Below are positions 1 to 13,700 of a stretch of DNA of 64,000 bases, piece by piece. The translations under genes and the position numbers were made by a program. Location: NCBI GenBank assembly GCA_026122225.1, contig JANEZZ010000739.1, positions 682,001 to 746,000 on the forward strand, written 5' to 3'. Every line of letters begins with the position of its first letter. The first letter of the stretch is position 1. Below the pieces are notes generated by a model that made no database searches, was not told the DNA's origin, and worked only from the letters and a program-made list of their open reading frames with translations. This DNA is from Heloderma charlesbogerti (taxonomy: Eukaryota; Chordata; Lepidosauria; Squamata; Helodermatidae).

Positions 1-1503
1 TGCGGCTGTGAGGAGATCAAAAGGCCTCCATTTCCAATTAACTGCAGTTTAGTATTATGTCAAAAGCCTAAACTGTGGTTAATCTTAACTATGTTCTATT
101 GAAACAAACCAGCTTCATAACCCATGGCTTGAAGTTGGCTTATTTCAGTAAACCATAGTTAAGACCAACCTCAATTTGTCTGGATTTGGACATATCGCTA
201 ACTTGCAATTAAAAATAGATGCGAAAGCTTCTGATCTCTTCATGGCCATACCAGGGGAGGAGAGGGGAATGGGGAGCTGACAAGGTCAAGGCTCAATCAT
301 GTAACAGAAAACCACAGTTTAGTATTACATCTGAAAGCAGCCAATCAGTTTGAACAGGTAGATGTCAGGCCATGTGCTCTACCCCCTAGCAGGTAGACAA
401 GGACAGCAGGGCATCTTCTATTTTCCATAGGCTTCTCCAAATCAGTGGGGAAGGGGAGAAGGAGAAATAGGCACAAATGTATGCACTAATTAATTAGCAT
501 CATGGAGACAACTCATTTGGGAGGTGATCAATGCAGGTGTGGGAGACAGAAGTGGGTCTGTATTTTAGCCCAAGTCTCTTACTCTATGCATTGACTGTAC
601 TTGTGCATAAGTGCCAACCAGCAAACAGAGATCAAGGGTCAGGGCCAGTGGATATAATCAGCCTGCTTACCCCCTATAAGAATTGATTATCCTCAGATTG
701 GTTATCTGTATTGGTCTCTTGAATATTCAGATAAAATTCCATACAGTACTGCATTTTGTTGCCAGCTGGGCCCAGAGAGTTTCTCTGGGAAGCTCACAAG
801 TAAGAGAGAATGGTGATGCTTTCCACAAGAATCGAGAGGTATACTGCTTCTTTCTATGGAAGTTCTATTTTGGTTAACAACATGGGTAATATCCATTGAC
901 AGAGCTGGTCTCCATGAATTTATCTAATCCTCTTGACAACACTGAGCCAGGAGGACTTCAGCCCCGAAATGGAGCCACCTACGCCCAGTGTGGACGTTTC
1001 ACAGCATGATGTGAGGCCAGAGCACATCTTATGTCTATCAGCCCCACGGAGGCTCACACAGCTTCTAATGTAGTGACAGCAATTTCCTATACCGATTGCC
1101 CAGAATGACATGAACCAGTGCCCATTCCTCTGCCAGTCATGGCGGTCGCATTGACACACTTCATGCAATGCAGGATACATCCACATAATAAGATGTTCCA
1201 CGCAGTTCTTATGGTGTGGGAAGACTTGCCACATGGAAGCTGCTCACACCAGCCTCCATGTGGTCGGGTTAGTTAGCATGAAATGTAGATGCCGTTTCCA
1301 TGGCGGTCAATATAGCCCTGTCGAGACAGCTGGCATTTTCTTCTTTGTTGTGTTCAGCTCAGCTGACGAAAGCCAAAAATACGAAGCACTTTGCTTTCTA
1401 GGAGAATTTGTCCAGCTCTAATTGTCCAAGAAGGTCCTCTCTGTTCGGTTTACAAGTTCCTCAGTGATCTGGACCGTCACCTCATACATCTCCTTCTACT
1501 CAC
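1..1503. other. Downstream intron of copy A, no gene recognised
   Basis: On the minus strand this should be the intron after exon 13. I found none of the tail exons here. Positions 40-70 and 312-340 share a motif (CAGTTTAGTATTA), suggesting an undefined dispersed repeat at the left end. Confidence 0.4.
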
Positions 1504-1709
1504 ATGCAAGTGGGACTTCTCGGTGGATAAGGGGCCCTTGAAGTGGCTTGCCCAAAGCCGTGTTCACCCCCACGTAGGCCGTCTGCGAACACACCACCCC
1601 AGAGCTCAGGCTCGTCTCCAGCGCCAGGAGCTGCTTCTCCTCTTCCTTCTCCCCGGCCTCCTCCAGTTCCTGCAACAGGGCCTGAGCTGCCAGCAGGTGA
1701 ACGGGGAGC
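1504..1709 (-). CDS. VWA5A: Copy A exon 13 (last visible)
   Basis: This exon of 206 bases encodes [20 protein letters not shown], then [17 protein letters not shown] and [16 protein letters not shown]. This matches the family pattern ending in a conserved HR-VP segment. The acceptor is CTCCAG and the donor GTGAGT. It ends in phase 1, so the gene continues left of the window. Confidence 0.87.
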
Positions 1710-4700
1710 CTGGAGAAAAGAGGGGACTATTTGCAAATGTGATCGGCGTGAAACCTCTGGTCCTTGTCTCAGGCACCAAAGAGAGTGTTAGCACCCCCAA
1801 ATACAGAAATTCAGGAGCTTGTCACCAGCCCAGGCCCAGGGGAGACCTCTTCAGTAGAAGAGGATTTCAATCCCGCAGCACCAATCTCTGCACAGAAGTC
1901 CTGTTGCACGGATGGCTCGCCTGACATCTCAAAGACCCTCTTTGACCTCAGCCCTATTGTGGTTTCTGTGTCTCTTCCCTTGTCCCACGGCTCTCTAGAG
2001 CACTGGCTGCAACGGACCAGGTAAGATGCCCACAGTAGTCATTGGAGCACCTGCCTGACTGCCAGAAGATCCTTTCGCCCAGGGTTTACTCAGGAGGAAG
2101 GAGCGACTCCTGAGGAGGAAGAAGCGACTCCTGAGGAGGAAGGAGCGACTCCTGAGGAGGAAGGAGCGACTCCTGAGGAGGAAGGAGCGACTCCTGAGGA
2201 GCTACCTTGTTCAAACCGCAGCCTTTACTGTGTTTTAGCTGTCTTGTCTTCGCTAATATTTAATGTGCAAGTTTATTAGTGAGTTTGCTTTGGCAGGGGA
2301 AGAAAAACCTCTAATCTTGCCTGGAAGTGTCCCATCATTTTGCTAATGTGAGCAAAGCCCCGCTCTGTCAACACTGAATTCAAGGCAAGATATATCCATG
2401 CATCAGTTCCTAGAAAAATTCTCCAAGGTAAAGCAAAGTTTTGATCGCCATCTCAAAGCAATATTTAGTGCGCACAGACTGGATTGCCAGAGGGCAGCTT
2501 CTGCACATTACTAACTTAGAGGAGTCAGTGTAAGTGTGGTTGTCATCCTGAGCCCTTTCCTTAGGGGTAGGCAACCTGGTGCCCTCAAACGTTTTGGATT
2601 ACATCTCCTATAAGCCCCAGCCAGCATAGCCAATGGTCAGGGATTATGGGAGTTGTAGTCTAACACATCTGGAGGGCACCAGGTTGTCTCCCCATGCCTT
2701 AGATTGTCCTACAGCAATTGTGCTTAAATCTACATCTGGTGCATGACTTCTGAGATTAAATGAATGTATTATACAGAAACTTGCTTAGCATGTACATGAA
2801 TATAGTTAGAAACATTAGGCTTTTGCAGGTTTTCCCAGTTTAGGAGTGATAAGAGATGCAGCTAATAGTGGCATGAAACGTTGCTGGCAAACCTCTTAGG
2901 ACACTGCTCTCAAAGGAAAAGTTCTAGCCTTCAGGCTCACTCTCTAAAGCTCTACAAATACAGGCAGGAAACATACTGCAGGCATTGCAACACAACCCTT
3001 TCCTCACAGTCCTGACAAAAACTGCCCCTGGGAGGGAATTTGCCATTGCTGCCAATGGGAGCTCCCTTCCTGGAGGGACTGTGGCATAGAAGGAAAGGGT
3101 TAACCATTTCCTGCATTCCTGATCCTGATCTGAGGTGTCCGTAGCCACTGTTTCAAAGCAAACAAACATATCTGTGAAATGCAAGTGCAGAGTTCACATT
3201 AGGTTGACCCTTACTTCTCACTTCCCCACCAACCACATGGATTAATACTAATTACATTATATCATCACTGATACAGAGGGCATAATCCAATGGGGCGCTT
3301 ACACCTCCCTGGATTCTCTTATGCCCTGCCAATTCGCATTCACAAGTGATGCCCACCGCTTGTGCAACGAAGATTTAGCAAGCCAACTGGAAACAACCAA
3401 AAATGCTGGCTTCTGGAATGGGGCAGGTTAGCGGAGGTCGCATAAGGGAACTCTGCTGACGTATCCCAATCAAGAAATGAGCGCTTCTGCTCATTTCAGG
3501 GCTTCCTTTGGAAAGCGCTAAATCTCTTCTGCACAAGCGGTGGGTCCTGCTCATACAGTGGAACTGGCGGGACCCACCGTTTGCGCCACAGAACCGGCAG
3601 GGTCATAAGCACCCCGCTGGATTCCACCTGGATTCTTAATTGTGGTATTTTAATCTTGATTTTAATTATGATGGATATGATATTGTTAACATATAATATA
3701 ATGCTTGATAGTTTATTCATGTAATGTATGGATTGAGAGGTTGCAACAGCCTCTGGCTATATGCAATAAAATTGTGTTTCCTACTCCCCACTCCTGACCA
3801 GCCACACTCAGCATTTCCACACATGTCACATTTCTAGCCCAAACTCCATGGTGGAGACTGGCTGCTGGGTTGTCCCACCTGTCACTTTCCTGAGCTTGAA
3901 GTGGGAACTTCATCGTCTCTGTGAAAGTCTGGTCTTGGAAGACGTACTGAAGAATGGCAGCCCCCTCTGTGGTGCCTGGAGACTGCAGGAGAATACAAGG
4001 TGTCATAACAGAGAGAGGAGGAGGAGGTGGAAAAAGTCCCTTTAAGGAGAAATAGATTGTGGGATTATAAACTCCAGTGAACCAAGATCTCAAGTGTACA
4101 ACTTGCTCACCTAAGACTGGCAGAATTTGAAATGAGGTTAGGGTTTACTCGCCTGATGCTGCCCACAGATCTGGGCATAGATGAGGCAGCGCTGCCCCTC
4201 GAAGATGACCTGCGGGCCTGACCCCACAAGCACGGCCTCGAGACCGGAGGGCAAGTCCCAGCGGAGAGAGATCATCGTCAATGCTGGCTGCAAGGCCTTC
4301 TTCAAAGACTGCAGTGCCTGCGGGAAGATGACAATCTTACAATGGGGGTGCTAATGGACCCAACGGCACATTTGCAAAATAAAGAACTCAACCTGCAGCT
4401 TGAAAAAAACACAGTAAGCTTCTAGTTTTTATGGATTTTGCATGCAGCTGTGTGGGCAGCGTGTGCAAGGAAGCCAGAAACATGGCTGAATAAGATGTCC
4501 TCTCTATTTCCCCCTTCTATTGTACATGGATTGCAAGCCCTCTGGGAAGAGAGACTAGCTCTATAAAACACTTGGCATTCAGAGGACAATAAATAAGGAA
4601 TGGCAGAGGTCAAGGAAAGTGAGTATTCTGATAGAAAACATAAATAATGTTTTGGGTGTTGCAGACTGTGTAAGGCTTCAATAGGCAGACCACGGAAACA

Positions 4701-7700
4701 ATGGGAAAGGGGCACACTTCTTTAAAACATGGCCTCCATGCTCTGACAGAAGATCAAGCAAAAAAGAAAAGAGGAATAGTTCTGATGGATTTTGCATGAA
4801 GCTCTGTGGGCAGTGAGTGCAAGGAAGCCAGACGTGTGGCTGAATAAGACGTCCTCTCTATTTCCCCCATCTAGTGGACATGGGTTGCAAGCTCTCTGAG
4901 GAGACAGAGCGAACTTGGTTATCCATCCATCCATCCATCCATCATCAGTTATCTACTACCTTGGCTTGAAAATAAGTGTTGAATTGCTATAGAAATGGCA
5001 GATATTAAGAAAATTGATTACTCTTATGGAGAAGAAAAATGTAAGTAACACTCTGGGTGTTCCAAGCTGCACAAGACTTAAAACAGGTAGCCCATGGAAA
5101 CCACAGAAGACTGAGCCAAAAGCACTAATCCAAGAGTACACTTCTTTAAGGCCCGGCTTTCATACTCTGAGGAAAAATCGAGATAAAAAAAACAAAAAAG
5201 GAACAATCCCTTGCTTATTCACATTGCATGCAGGCCTTTCTAATTAATCCAGTTTGATTTTTTTTGGCAAGGAGGAACAGGGGATCTCCCAGTCCAATTG
5301 CATTTTCAGGGGAGGACCAAAATTTAGTGCACGACCTACAACTCAGGTGAAAGTGGGGGAGTGCAGAGGACTGGAAGGGGGAGGCAGAGCTCCCGAGAGC
5401 TCACCTTGGCCTGCATGCGCTCCTGGCCCGTGATGAATTCAGCGCTGCCGCCAGCTGCCTGAGCGATGCCTTTGATGAGGGCCGTGGAGGCCCCTTCGCC
5501 AATGCCGAAGGAGAAGCACCTGTTGGGAGTAGGGGGGGGGGGAGTCAAAGAAGGAGCCCCAGCCAGGGTGTAGAGAGCATTTGATCTCCCAGTCCCAGTT
5601 CTTACCTGTGGGAGCCGCTGTGACGGCAGACTTCAGCGATGACCTCATCTGTGTTTTCCACCTCTCCGTCGGTAAACACAAACAGCTGAGGAGAGAGATG
5701 TGGGATCAAAGCCTGCTCTATTTATTTTATTATTTATTTGTATTTATTGCATTTCTATACCGCCCCATAGCCGAAGCTCTCTGGGTCGTTTACAGCAGTT
5801 AAAACATTACATACAATCTAAAAAGTTTAAAAGCCATTTTCAAAAAAGCACATAAAAGCATACAGACAATATACACAACCAACGTATAACTAAAAACAAC
5901 ATTGAACTATCAGTGATAACTAAAGACACATCCAGGACCGATTAAAACTCATCATGTGCTGCCAAATGCCTGGGAAAAGAGACAGGTCTTAACCTGGCAC
6001 TGAAAAGATAATAATGTGGCACCAGGTGTACCTCATCAGGGAGCTTGTTCCACAGATCGGGGGCCACCACTGAGAAGGCCCTCTCCCTCGTTACTGCCTT
6101 CCAAGCTCCCTTTGGAGGAGGCACTCGGAGGAGGACCTTAGATGCTGAACCTAGTGTATGGGTAGGTTCATTTTGGGAGAGGCGTGCCGTCAGGTATTGC
6201 AGTCCCAAAGCCTGCTCTGGCCTTGTGATGACCCACCAGCACAGAGTTCACTACTTGAAATTGGGGTACCTCCTTGGAGATAGTCAAGCATTTGCCACCA
6301 GATACAGGAGCACCCAGTGCTCTTCAACATTTTTATTAATGACTTGGATGAGGAGGTGCAGGGAATGCCAGGGGAGTTTGGCAGGGGAGGTCAAGGGGGA
6401 GGCCCCTAACATTTTTATTTATTTATTTTTTTAACTAACTTTTTTCCATTTATTTGTCTTGTAACACACACTTTCACACCAGTGGGACTCTGCTTTTAAC
6501 CTCTACTGAGTAGAGGAGCAGGCACAGGCTAGTCTAGAACAATCACAAAGCTAGACACAAAAAGGGAAAAGAGGCTATGTATGGAAGGACACGACTCTCC
6601 AGTGGTGGTGACCTGCAAGGTGTGTGCAATGTTTGTTTTCTTGCCTGAGAACAACATGGCCTACACCTGCAACAAGTGCAAGTTGATCACGCTGCTGGAA
6701 GACAAAGTAAGAGGACTGGAGCGGTGACTGTCGACCCTCCGGGGAATAAGAGAACACGAAGAGTTCTTGGACAGAATGGGGGAACTACAGCAGCAAAGTG
6801 AAGACCAGAAGCTTGAAGAGCAACAGCAAGATGAGGCAGTGGGAAATGCTGAGGTGAAGAAAAATGGAGTAGAGGATACTCCTTGGAAAAGGGTGACAGT
6901 TAGGAGAAGAAGAACTAGACGCCACTCTGCACCAGTGGAAGCAGTGGAGCTGTGGAACCGATTCCAGGTACTTGTGGATGAGACTGGAGGACAGCCTGCA
7001 GAGGAAGAATCACGGGGGAACCTGCATGAGAATGAGCAAGAGGCTGAAGGTCAATCAAACAGAGGCGATGAAACCCAGGCCTACAAGAAGAAGAAGAGTG
7101 GTAGTAGTGGGAGACTCCTTGCTGCGTGGGATCGAGACCCAAGTATGTTGCGAAGATCCGTGGACTCACCAGGTATGTTGTCTCCTGGGAGGAAAGATTA
7201 GAGACGTGACTGAAAGGTTGCCTGCACTCATAAAGCCCACTGACAGGTATCCCTTTCTTCTCATCCATGTGGGAACAAATGATACCGCCAAGCAGAGCTA
7301 CGAAGAGATCACGTCAGACTTTGAAGCTTTGGGAAGGAAACTCAAGAACTTTGGGGCCCAGATAGTTTTCTCATCCATCCTTCCAGTAGTTAGAAGAGGG
7401 ATAGAAAGGGAACGAAAAATACTCTGGGTGAATGACTGGCTACGAAGGTGGTGCCGATGAGAGAGATTTGGATTCTGGGACCACGGGCTATACTTCCTGG
7501 AAGATGGGCTGTTGGCTAGGGATGGGTTACACCTCACAAAGGCTGGGAAGAATGTGTTTGGCCACAGCATGAAGAACTTCATCAGGAGGGCTTTAAACTG
7601 AATCCTACGGGGAAGGGAGATGGTAATGTTGGGGGTAACAATGGACGTAGGCGCATGCACTGCAACGGAGAGAACAGCTCTGATAGCGCCCAATAATAGT

Positions 7701-10700
7701 CTTCAGACACATGTAGGAAGAAAGCCAGACTATGAAGCACATGGTCTTCGATGTCTATATACTAATGCCCAGAGTATGGGAAACAAACAGAACGAACTTG
7801 AACTCTTAATACAAGAGGGAAATTATGACCTGATAGGTATAACTGAGACTTGGTGGGATGACTCTCATGACTGGAATACAGCAATTGAAGGATATCACTT
7901 GTTCAAAAAGAACAGGAGGAACAGAAAGGGAGGTGGGGTTGCACTGTATGTGAAAAATACATATCTCTGCACAGAAATACAGGAGGATGAGCTTGGTAGC
8001 CCCAGCGAGAGCATCTGGGTTGAAATAAATGGAGCAAAGAATAAAAGGAACCTGGTGGTCAGAGTCTACTACCGGCCACCCAATCAAGGAGAAGACAAGG
8101 ATGACGCTTTTGAAAAGCAAACAGCCAATGTTTTAAGGAAGCATGATGTAGTAGTAATGGGGGACTTCAATTTCCCCGATATTTGTTGGGAGACCAATTC
8201 TGCAAAACATGGCCCCTCCAGGAAATTCCTGACTTGTGTGGTGGATAACTTCCTCCTACAGAAAGTAGAGGAAGGAACTAGAGGATCGGCTATCCTTGAC
8301 TTGATCCTAACTAACAGAGATGACTTAGTGGATAAAGTAGCAGTTACAGGAACTCTGGGGGAAAGCGACCATGTTGTACTTGAGTTCTTGGTTCTAAGGA
8401 AAGCAAAAGCTGAATGTAGTCAAACGCATACCCTGGATTTTAGGAAAGCTGATTTTAATAAACTCAGAACAATGATCAGTAAGGTCCCATGGCAAGCGAC
8501 GCTAACGAGAAAAGGAGTCCAAGATGGGTGGGAGCTTTTAAAAAAGGAAATTCTCAAGGCACAATCACAAACAATTCCAACAAGAAGCAAAGGTGGAAGA
8601 CAACAGAAGAAGCCAATATGGCTTCACAAAAAGCTTAGGGATGACCTGAAAACAAAAAAGGACACATATAGGAAGTGGAAAGAAGGCCAAGTAACAAAGG
8701 AAGAGTACAGGCAGATAGCACAGAATTGCAGGGATGGCGTCAGGAAGGCTAAAGCTGAGAATGAGCTGAGGTTAGCAAGGGATGCTAAAAACAACAAAAA
8801 GGCTTTCTTCAGCTACGTGCATAGTAAAAGGCAGAGGGAAGAAATGGTGGTTCAACTATTAAATAAGGATGGCAAAACGATAACAGATGACAAAGAAAAG
8901 GCAGAGGTGCTCAATTCCTACTTTGGCTCAGTCTTCTCCCAAAAGAGGGTCTATGACCCCCCTGGCAAAGGCGAAGTACAGGCTGAAGGGGCAGGATTGC
9001 AGCTTGAGATCGATAGGCATATGGTCAAGGAACACCTAATTACTTGGAATGAGTTCAAATCTCCAGGGCCAGATGAACTGCATCCTAGAGTCATAAAGGA
9101 ACTGGCAGAAGAACTCTCAGAACCGCTGTCTATTCTCTTTGAGAAATCATGGAGGACAGGGGAAGTGCCAGATGACTGGAGGAGGGCTAACGTTGTCCCT
9201 CTCTTCAAAAAGGGTAAAAAGGAGGAACCTGGGAACTACAGACCAGTCAGTCTGACATCAATCCCTGGGAAAATTCTGGAGCAGTTGATAAAGGAATCCA
9301 TCTGGAAGCACCTTGACAACAATGCCGTGATTACTCGAAGCCAACATGGATTTGTCCAAAACAAGTCCTGCCAGACAAATCTGATCTCATTTTTTGATCA
9401 AGTAACCTCCCTTGTAGACCGTGAGAATGCTGTAGATATCATATACCTTGACATCAGCAAAGCTTTTGACAAAGTGCCCCATGATATCCTGATGAGCAAA
9501 CTAACTCAAAGTGGGCTAGATGAAACAACGATCCAGTGGATCCACAGTTGGCTACAGAATCGGACTCAAAGAGCGCTTATCAATGGGACCTTCTCAAACT
9601 GGGGAGAGGTAACGAGTGGGGTACCGCAGGGCTCAGTCCTGGGCCCAGTGCTCTTCAACATTTTTATTAATGACTTGGAGGAGGAGGTGCAGGGAATGCT
9701 GATCAAATTTGCAGATGACACAAAATTGGGCAGGATAGCTAATACTTTGGAAGACAGAAACAAAATTCAAAGTGATCTGGATAGACTGGAGTGCTGGGCA
9801 GAAAACAACAGAATGACATTTAATAGTGATAAATGCCAAGTTCTGCACCTAGGAAAAAGAAACCAAAGGCACAGTTACAAGATGGGGGATACGTGGCTCA
9901 ACCACACTACAAGCGAGAAGGATCTTGGAATTGTTGTCGATCACAAGCTGAATATGAGCCAACAATGTGATGTGGCTGCTAAAAAGGCAAATGCTATTTT
10001 GGGCTGCATTAATAGAAGCATAGCTTCGAAATCCTGGGAAGTACTAGTTCCCCTCTACTCAGCACTGGTTAGGCCTCATCTGGAGTACTGTGTCCAGTTC
10101 TGGGCACCACACTTGAAGAAGGATGCAGACAAACTGGAGAGGGTTCAGAGGAGGGCAACCAAGATGATCAGAGGACTGGAAACAAAGCCCTATGAGGAGA
10201 GACTGAAAGAACAGGGCATGTTTAGCCTTGAGAAGAGAAGACTGAGGGGAGATACAATAGTGTTCTTCAAGTACTTGAAAGGTTGTCACAGAGAAGAAGG
10301 CCAGGATCTCTTCTTGATCATCCCAGAGTGCAGGACACGGAATAATGGGCTCAAGTTACAGGAAGCTGGATTCCGGCTGAACATCAGGAAAAACCTCCTG
10401 ACTGTAAGAGCAATACGACAATGGAACCAATTACCTGGGGAAGTGGTGGGCTCTCCCCCACTGGAGGCCTTCAAGACGAGGCTGGACAGCCATTTGTCAG
10501 GGATGCTCTGACTTGGATTCCTGCATTGAGCAGGGGGTTGGACTCGATGGCCTTGTAGGCCCCTTCCAACCCTACTATTCTATGATTCTATGAATGCTGA
10601 TCAGATTTGCAGATGACACAAAATTGTGTGGGATAGGTAATACTTTGGAAGACAGAAACAAAATTCAAAGTGATCTTGATAGACTGGAGTGCTGGGCAGA

Positions 10701-13700
10701 AAACAACAGAATGAAGTTTACTAGGGATAAATGCCAAGTTCTGCACCTAGGAAAAAGAAACCAAATACACAGTTACAAGATGGGCAATACTTGGCTCAAG
10801 AACACTACAGGCAAGAAGGATCTTGGAATTGTTGTAGATCACAAGCTGAATATGAGCAAACAACGTGACGTGGCTGCAAAGAAGGCAAATGCTATTTTGG
10901 GCTGCATTATTAGAAGCATAGCTTCAAATCCCAGAAAGTACTAGTTCCCCTCTACTCAGCATTGGTTAGGCCTCATCTGGAGTACTGTGTCCAGTATTCT
11001 GGTGTTCTGGGCACCACATTTTAAGAAGGATGCAGACAAGCTGGAGAGGGTTCAGAGGAGGGCAACAAAGATGATCAGGGGACTGGAAACAAAGCCCTAT
11101 GAAGAGAGACTGAAAGAACTGGGCATGTTTAGCCTTGAGAAGAGAAGACTGAGGGGAGATACGATAGTGCTCTTCAAGTACTTGAAAGATTGTCACAGAG
11201 AGGAAGGCCAGGATCTCTTCTCAATCATCCCAGATTGCAGGACACAGGAGAATGGGCTCAAGTTACAGGAAGCCAGATTCCGGCTGAACATCAGGAAAAA
11301 CTTCCTGACTGTTAGAGCAATACGACAATGGAACCAATGACCTAGGGAGGTGGCGGGCTCTCACAGACTGGAGGCATTCAAGACGAGGCTGGACAGCCAT
11401 CTGTCAGGGATCTCTGACTTGGATTCCTGCATTGAGCAGGGGGTTGGACTCGAAGGCCTTGTAGGCCCCTCTAACCCTACTATTCTAGGAAACTCGTTGT
11501 GGCCACATGGCACCCGCTCTCCAACCCTAGGTAAAAGCAGGGCCTTTCCCCACCATGACCCCCACAACAGAGATTCTTCTGAGCCGAGAGGCTGTCTGGG
11601 AAAATGAGCTGCTGATTCGCGTCGGCTTGCCTGGGAGGCAGAGTCTTCCACGTGTTTGCTGTTCATCCTAGATCACACTGACACTTCGATGCTGCTCACC
11701 ATGCAGCCATTGCTCCTTTGCCAGTATTCCTTTACGCCTGGGCACAATACGAAGTGGAAACGGACCCCGACAGAGCTCTTGATACCTGACGAGGATGCCC
11801 GTCCAGGCAGGGCTGGCTGTAAACGGCCTTCAGTGGCTTCAAAATCTCCGTCCCCCCCAAATCAGCCCCCAGCTTCTTCACCCGCTTGAGGGACTGCGAC
11901 ATGGTGTGCTGGGTGTATTCCACACTCTGCCTGTAGAGGGTGCCAAAGGGTCAAGGGTGTAGATGTCCCAGGTTCTCATTAGCTGAGGCAAAACCATGTC
12001 TTCCACCTTGCTCCTTCCCAATGTTCTCCGCATGCTGCCACACCCAGCCCAGCACCCTCCAGTTACATTCATAGTCACATCTACCCATTTAGTGCTGCCC
12101 CAAACGCCCCAAGCCATCCATTTACTCTATAATTGCCATTCTAGCCACAAGCCCACCATGCACTCAGATTCAAGCCCATTCTAATATCGAACGGGCTCTG
12201 TACTGTACAAAGGAGGGGAACCACAGGGCTTGGAAAGCAAAGATGGGGAGAGGAGGAATTGTAGCAGAAGCATAGGACAAGGGCATTTTTAGTGGTTGAG
12301 GATCTGCCTTGCAGAAGGAGGAGGTTATGGGGGAGTCACAGAAAGGAGGTAGGTTGTGCAATGGCCCCTCCTGGTTTGCCTGACCGAGAATTCCTCCCTA
12401 TTCCTTTTCATCTTCTTGGTTAAACCATTTTGTGGTTTTCATCCTTCCTTCGTCAAAACTCCAGATGAGTCACAGTACCCTTTCCCTTTATTGTTTCCCA
12501 CTGCCTCAGGGAGGGTATGTGGAGAGATGAGGCTGCTGCTGGAGAACCAAGGAACCAAAATGGTTGACAGGATGCACGTGAAATTCTGACACTCACGGGT
12601 AGAACGAATCATGCTCAGATCCAAAGCCATAGATGTTGAAGTAACACCCCAGCGGGAGACTCTTCATCAGGAGGATCAGCGTCTCCTGAGATGGAGGGAA
12701 CAAAAGCTGGAGTCACCCTCAATATCCCACTCCACTCTTTTGGGCTGTTTTCAACATTGCATAGCCTCAATGTTTCCTGGGGTCCGTCCACCTCCAGCCT
12801 TCCATAGCTCATTTCCAGGACTGGCCCAAGACAGTTTGCTGTCTCAGGCAAAGGACTGATGCTGACTGGACTGGTGGTTGAATCTTACTTTAAACCTAGT
12901 ACCAGGACAGTGCCCTCTGCTCCACCGGAGAGCAGCAGGCTAGCTTAGGGAGTGCAGGGCGGGCTGCGTGGCACAGACGTCTCCATCCTCCAACTTCTCA
13001 CCACCCCCTTCATGCACCGCTTGAGGTGGCTGCCTAGGTCTGCCTAATGTTAGTGCCGGCGTCGCTTCCCATCTCATCCTCCACTGTCTACTCAACCCAT
13101 TTGTTCTGTCCCCAGATCACTGTCCCTCTTGCACAGGCGCCTCCACCCCACCCCACACATGTACCCATCTATCCACCGGGCACCTTGGCACTCTGAATGC
13201 GTGATGGTGAATCAGAGCTACTGCCAGTGCTGCAATCCATGCTGCCAGAGCGATCCAGCAAGAAAATGAATTCCCCCGTAGCATTCTGGACACGTTTGGG
13301 GGCAGGGACGCTGGGGTACAGGGTGAGCAGAAGGGCTGGGTCCCCCATCAGTGAGCCTGTGATTTGCAGGAGGAAAGGAGAGATCCAATAGGCATTTACA
13401 CTAAAGGCGAAGCCCTTCCACCTCCCAGCAACCCTTGCATTTCAGCCCCCACCCCTGCCTTCCCTTTAGGCTTTGCTCACCTGAGGCAGCTCCAGGCTTC
13501 CCAGCCTCTAGCAGGGCACTGGGCTTATGAACATCCTCATAGTACATCAGCAGCTCCACATCTCGGTCGAATTGGTGCCCTTCAGCCAAGGCGACCTTTG
13601 GGAGCAGAGAATAATAAAGAGAAGTAAACATGGAAGGCTGGGCAAGATTTCAGTCTCCAATATTTTTCCCCCTCATCTGCTTTCAAATATTTGCTTGAGG

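Larger units (their letters stand above)
6430..10594 (+). mobile_element. Near full-length CR1 LINE
   Basis: A CR1-clade retrotransposon with a decayed ORF1, an intact ORF2 and the diagnostic CR1 3' end of repeated ATTCTATGA octamers (about 10575-10594). The 5' boundary is uncertain (6400-6570). It sits in intron 8 of copy A, antisense to the gene. Confidence 0.92.

Noticed and set aside
920..1234. 104-codon minus-strand frame as copy A's next exon
   Set aside because: It has no similarity to the tail exons of copies B and C and no suitable splice sites.
2092..2196. A CRISPR-like or coding repeat array
   Set aside because: The units are directly contiguous without spacers and lie within an intron of a vertebrate gene.
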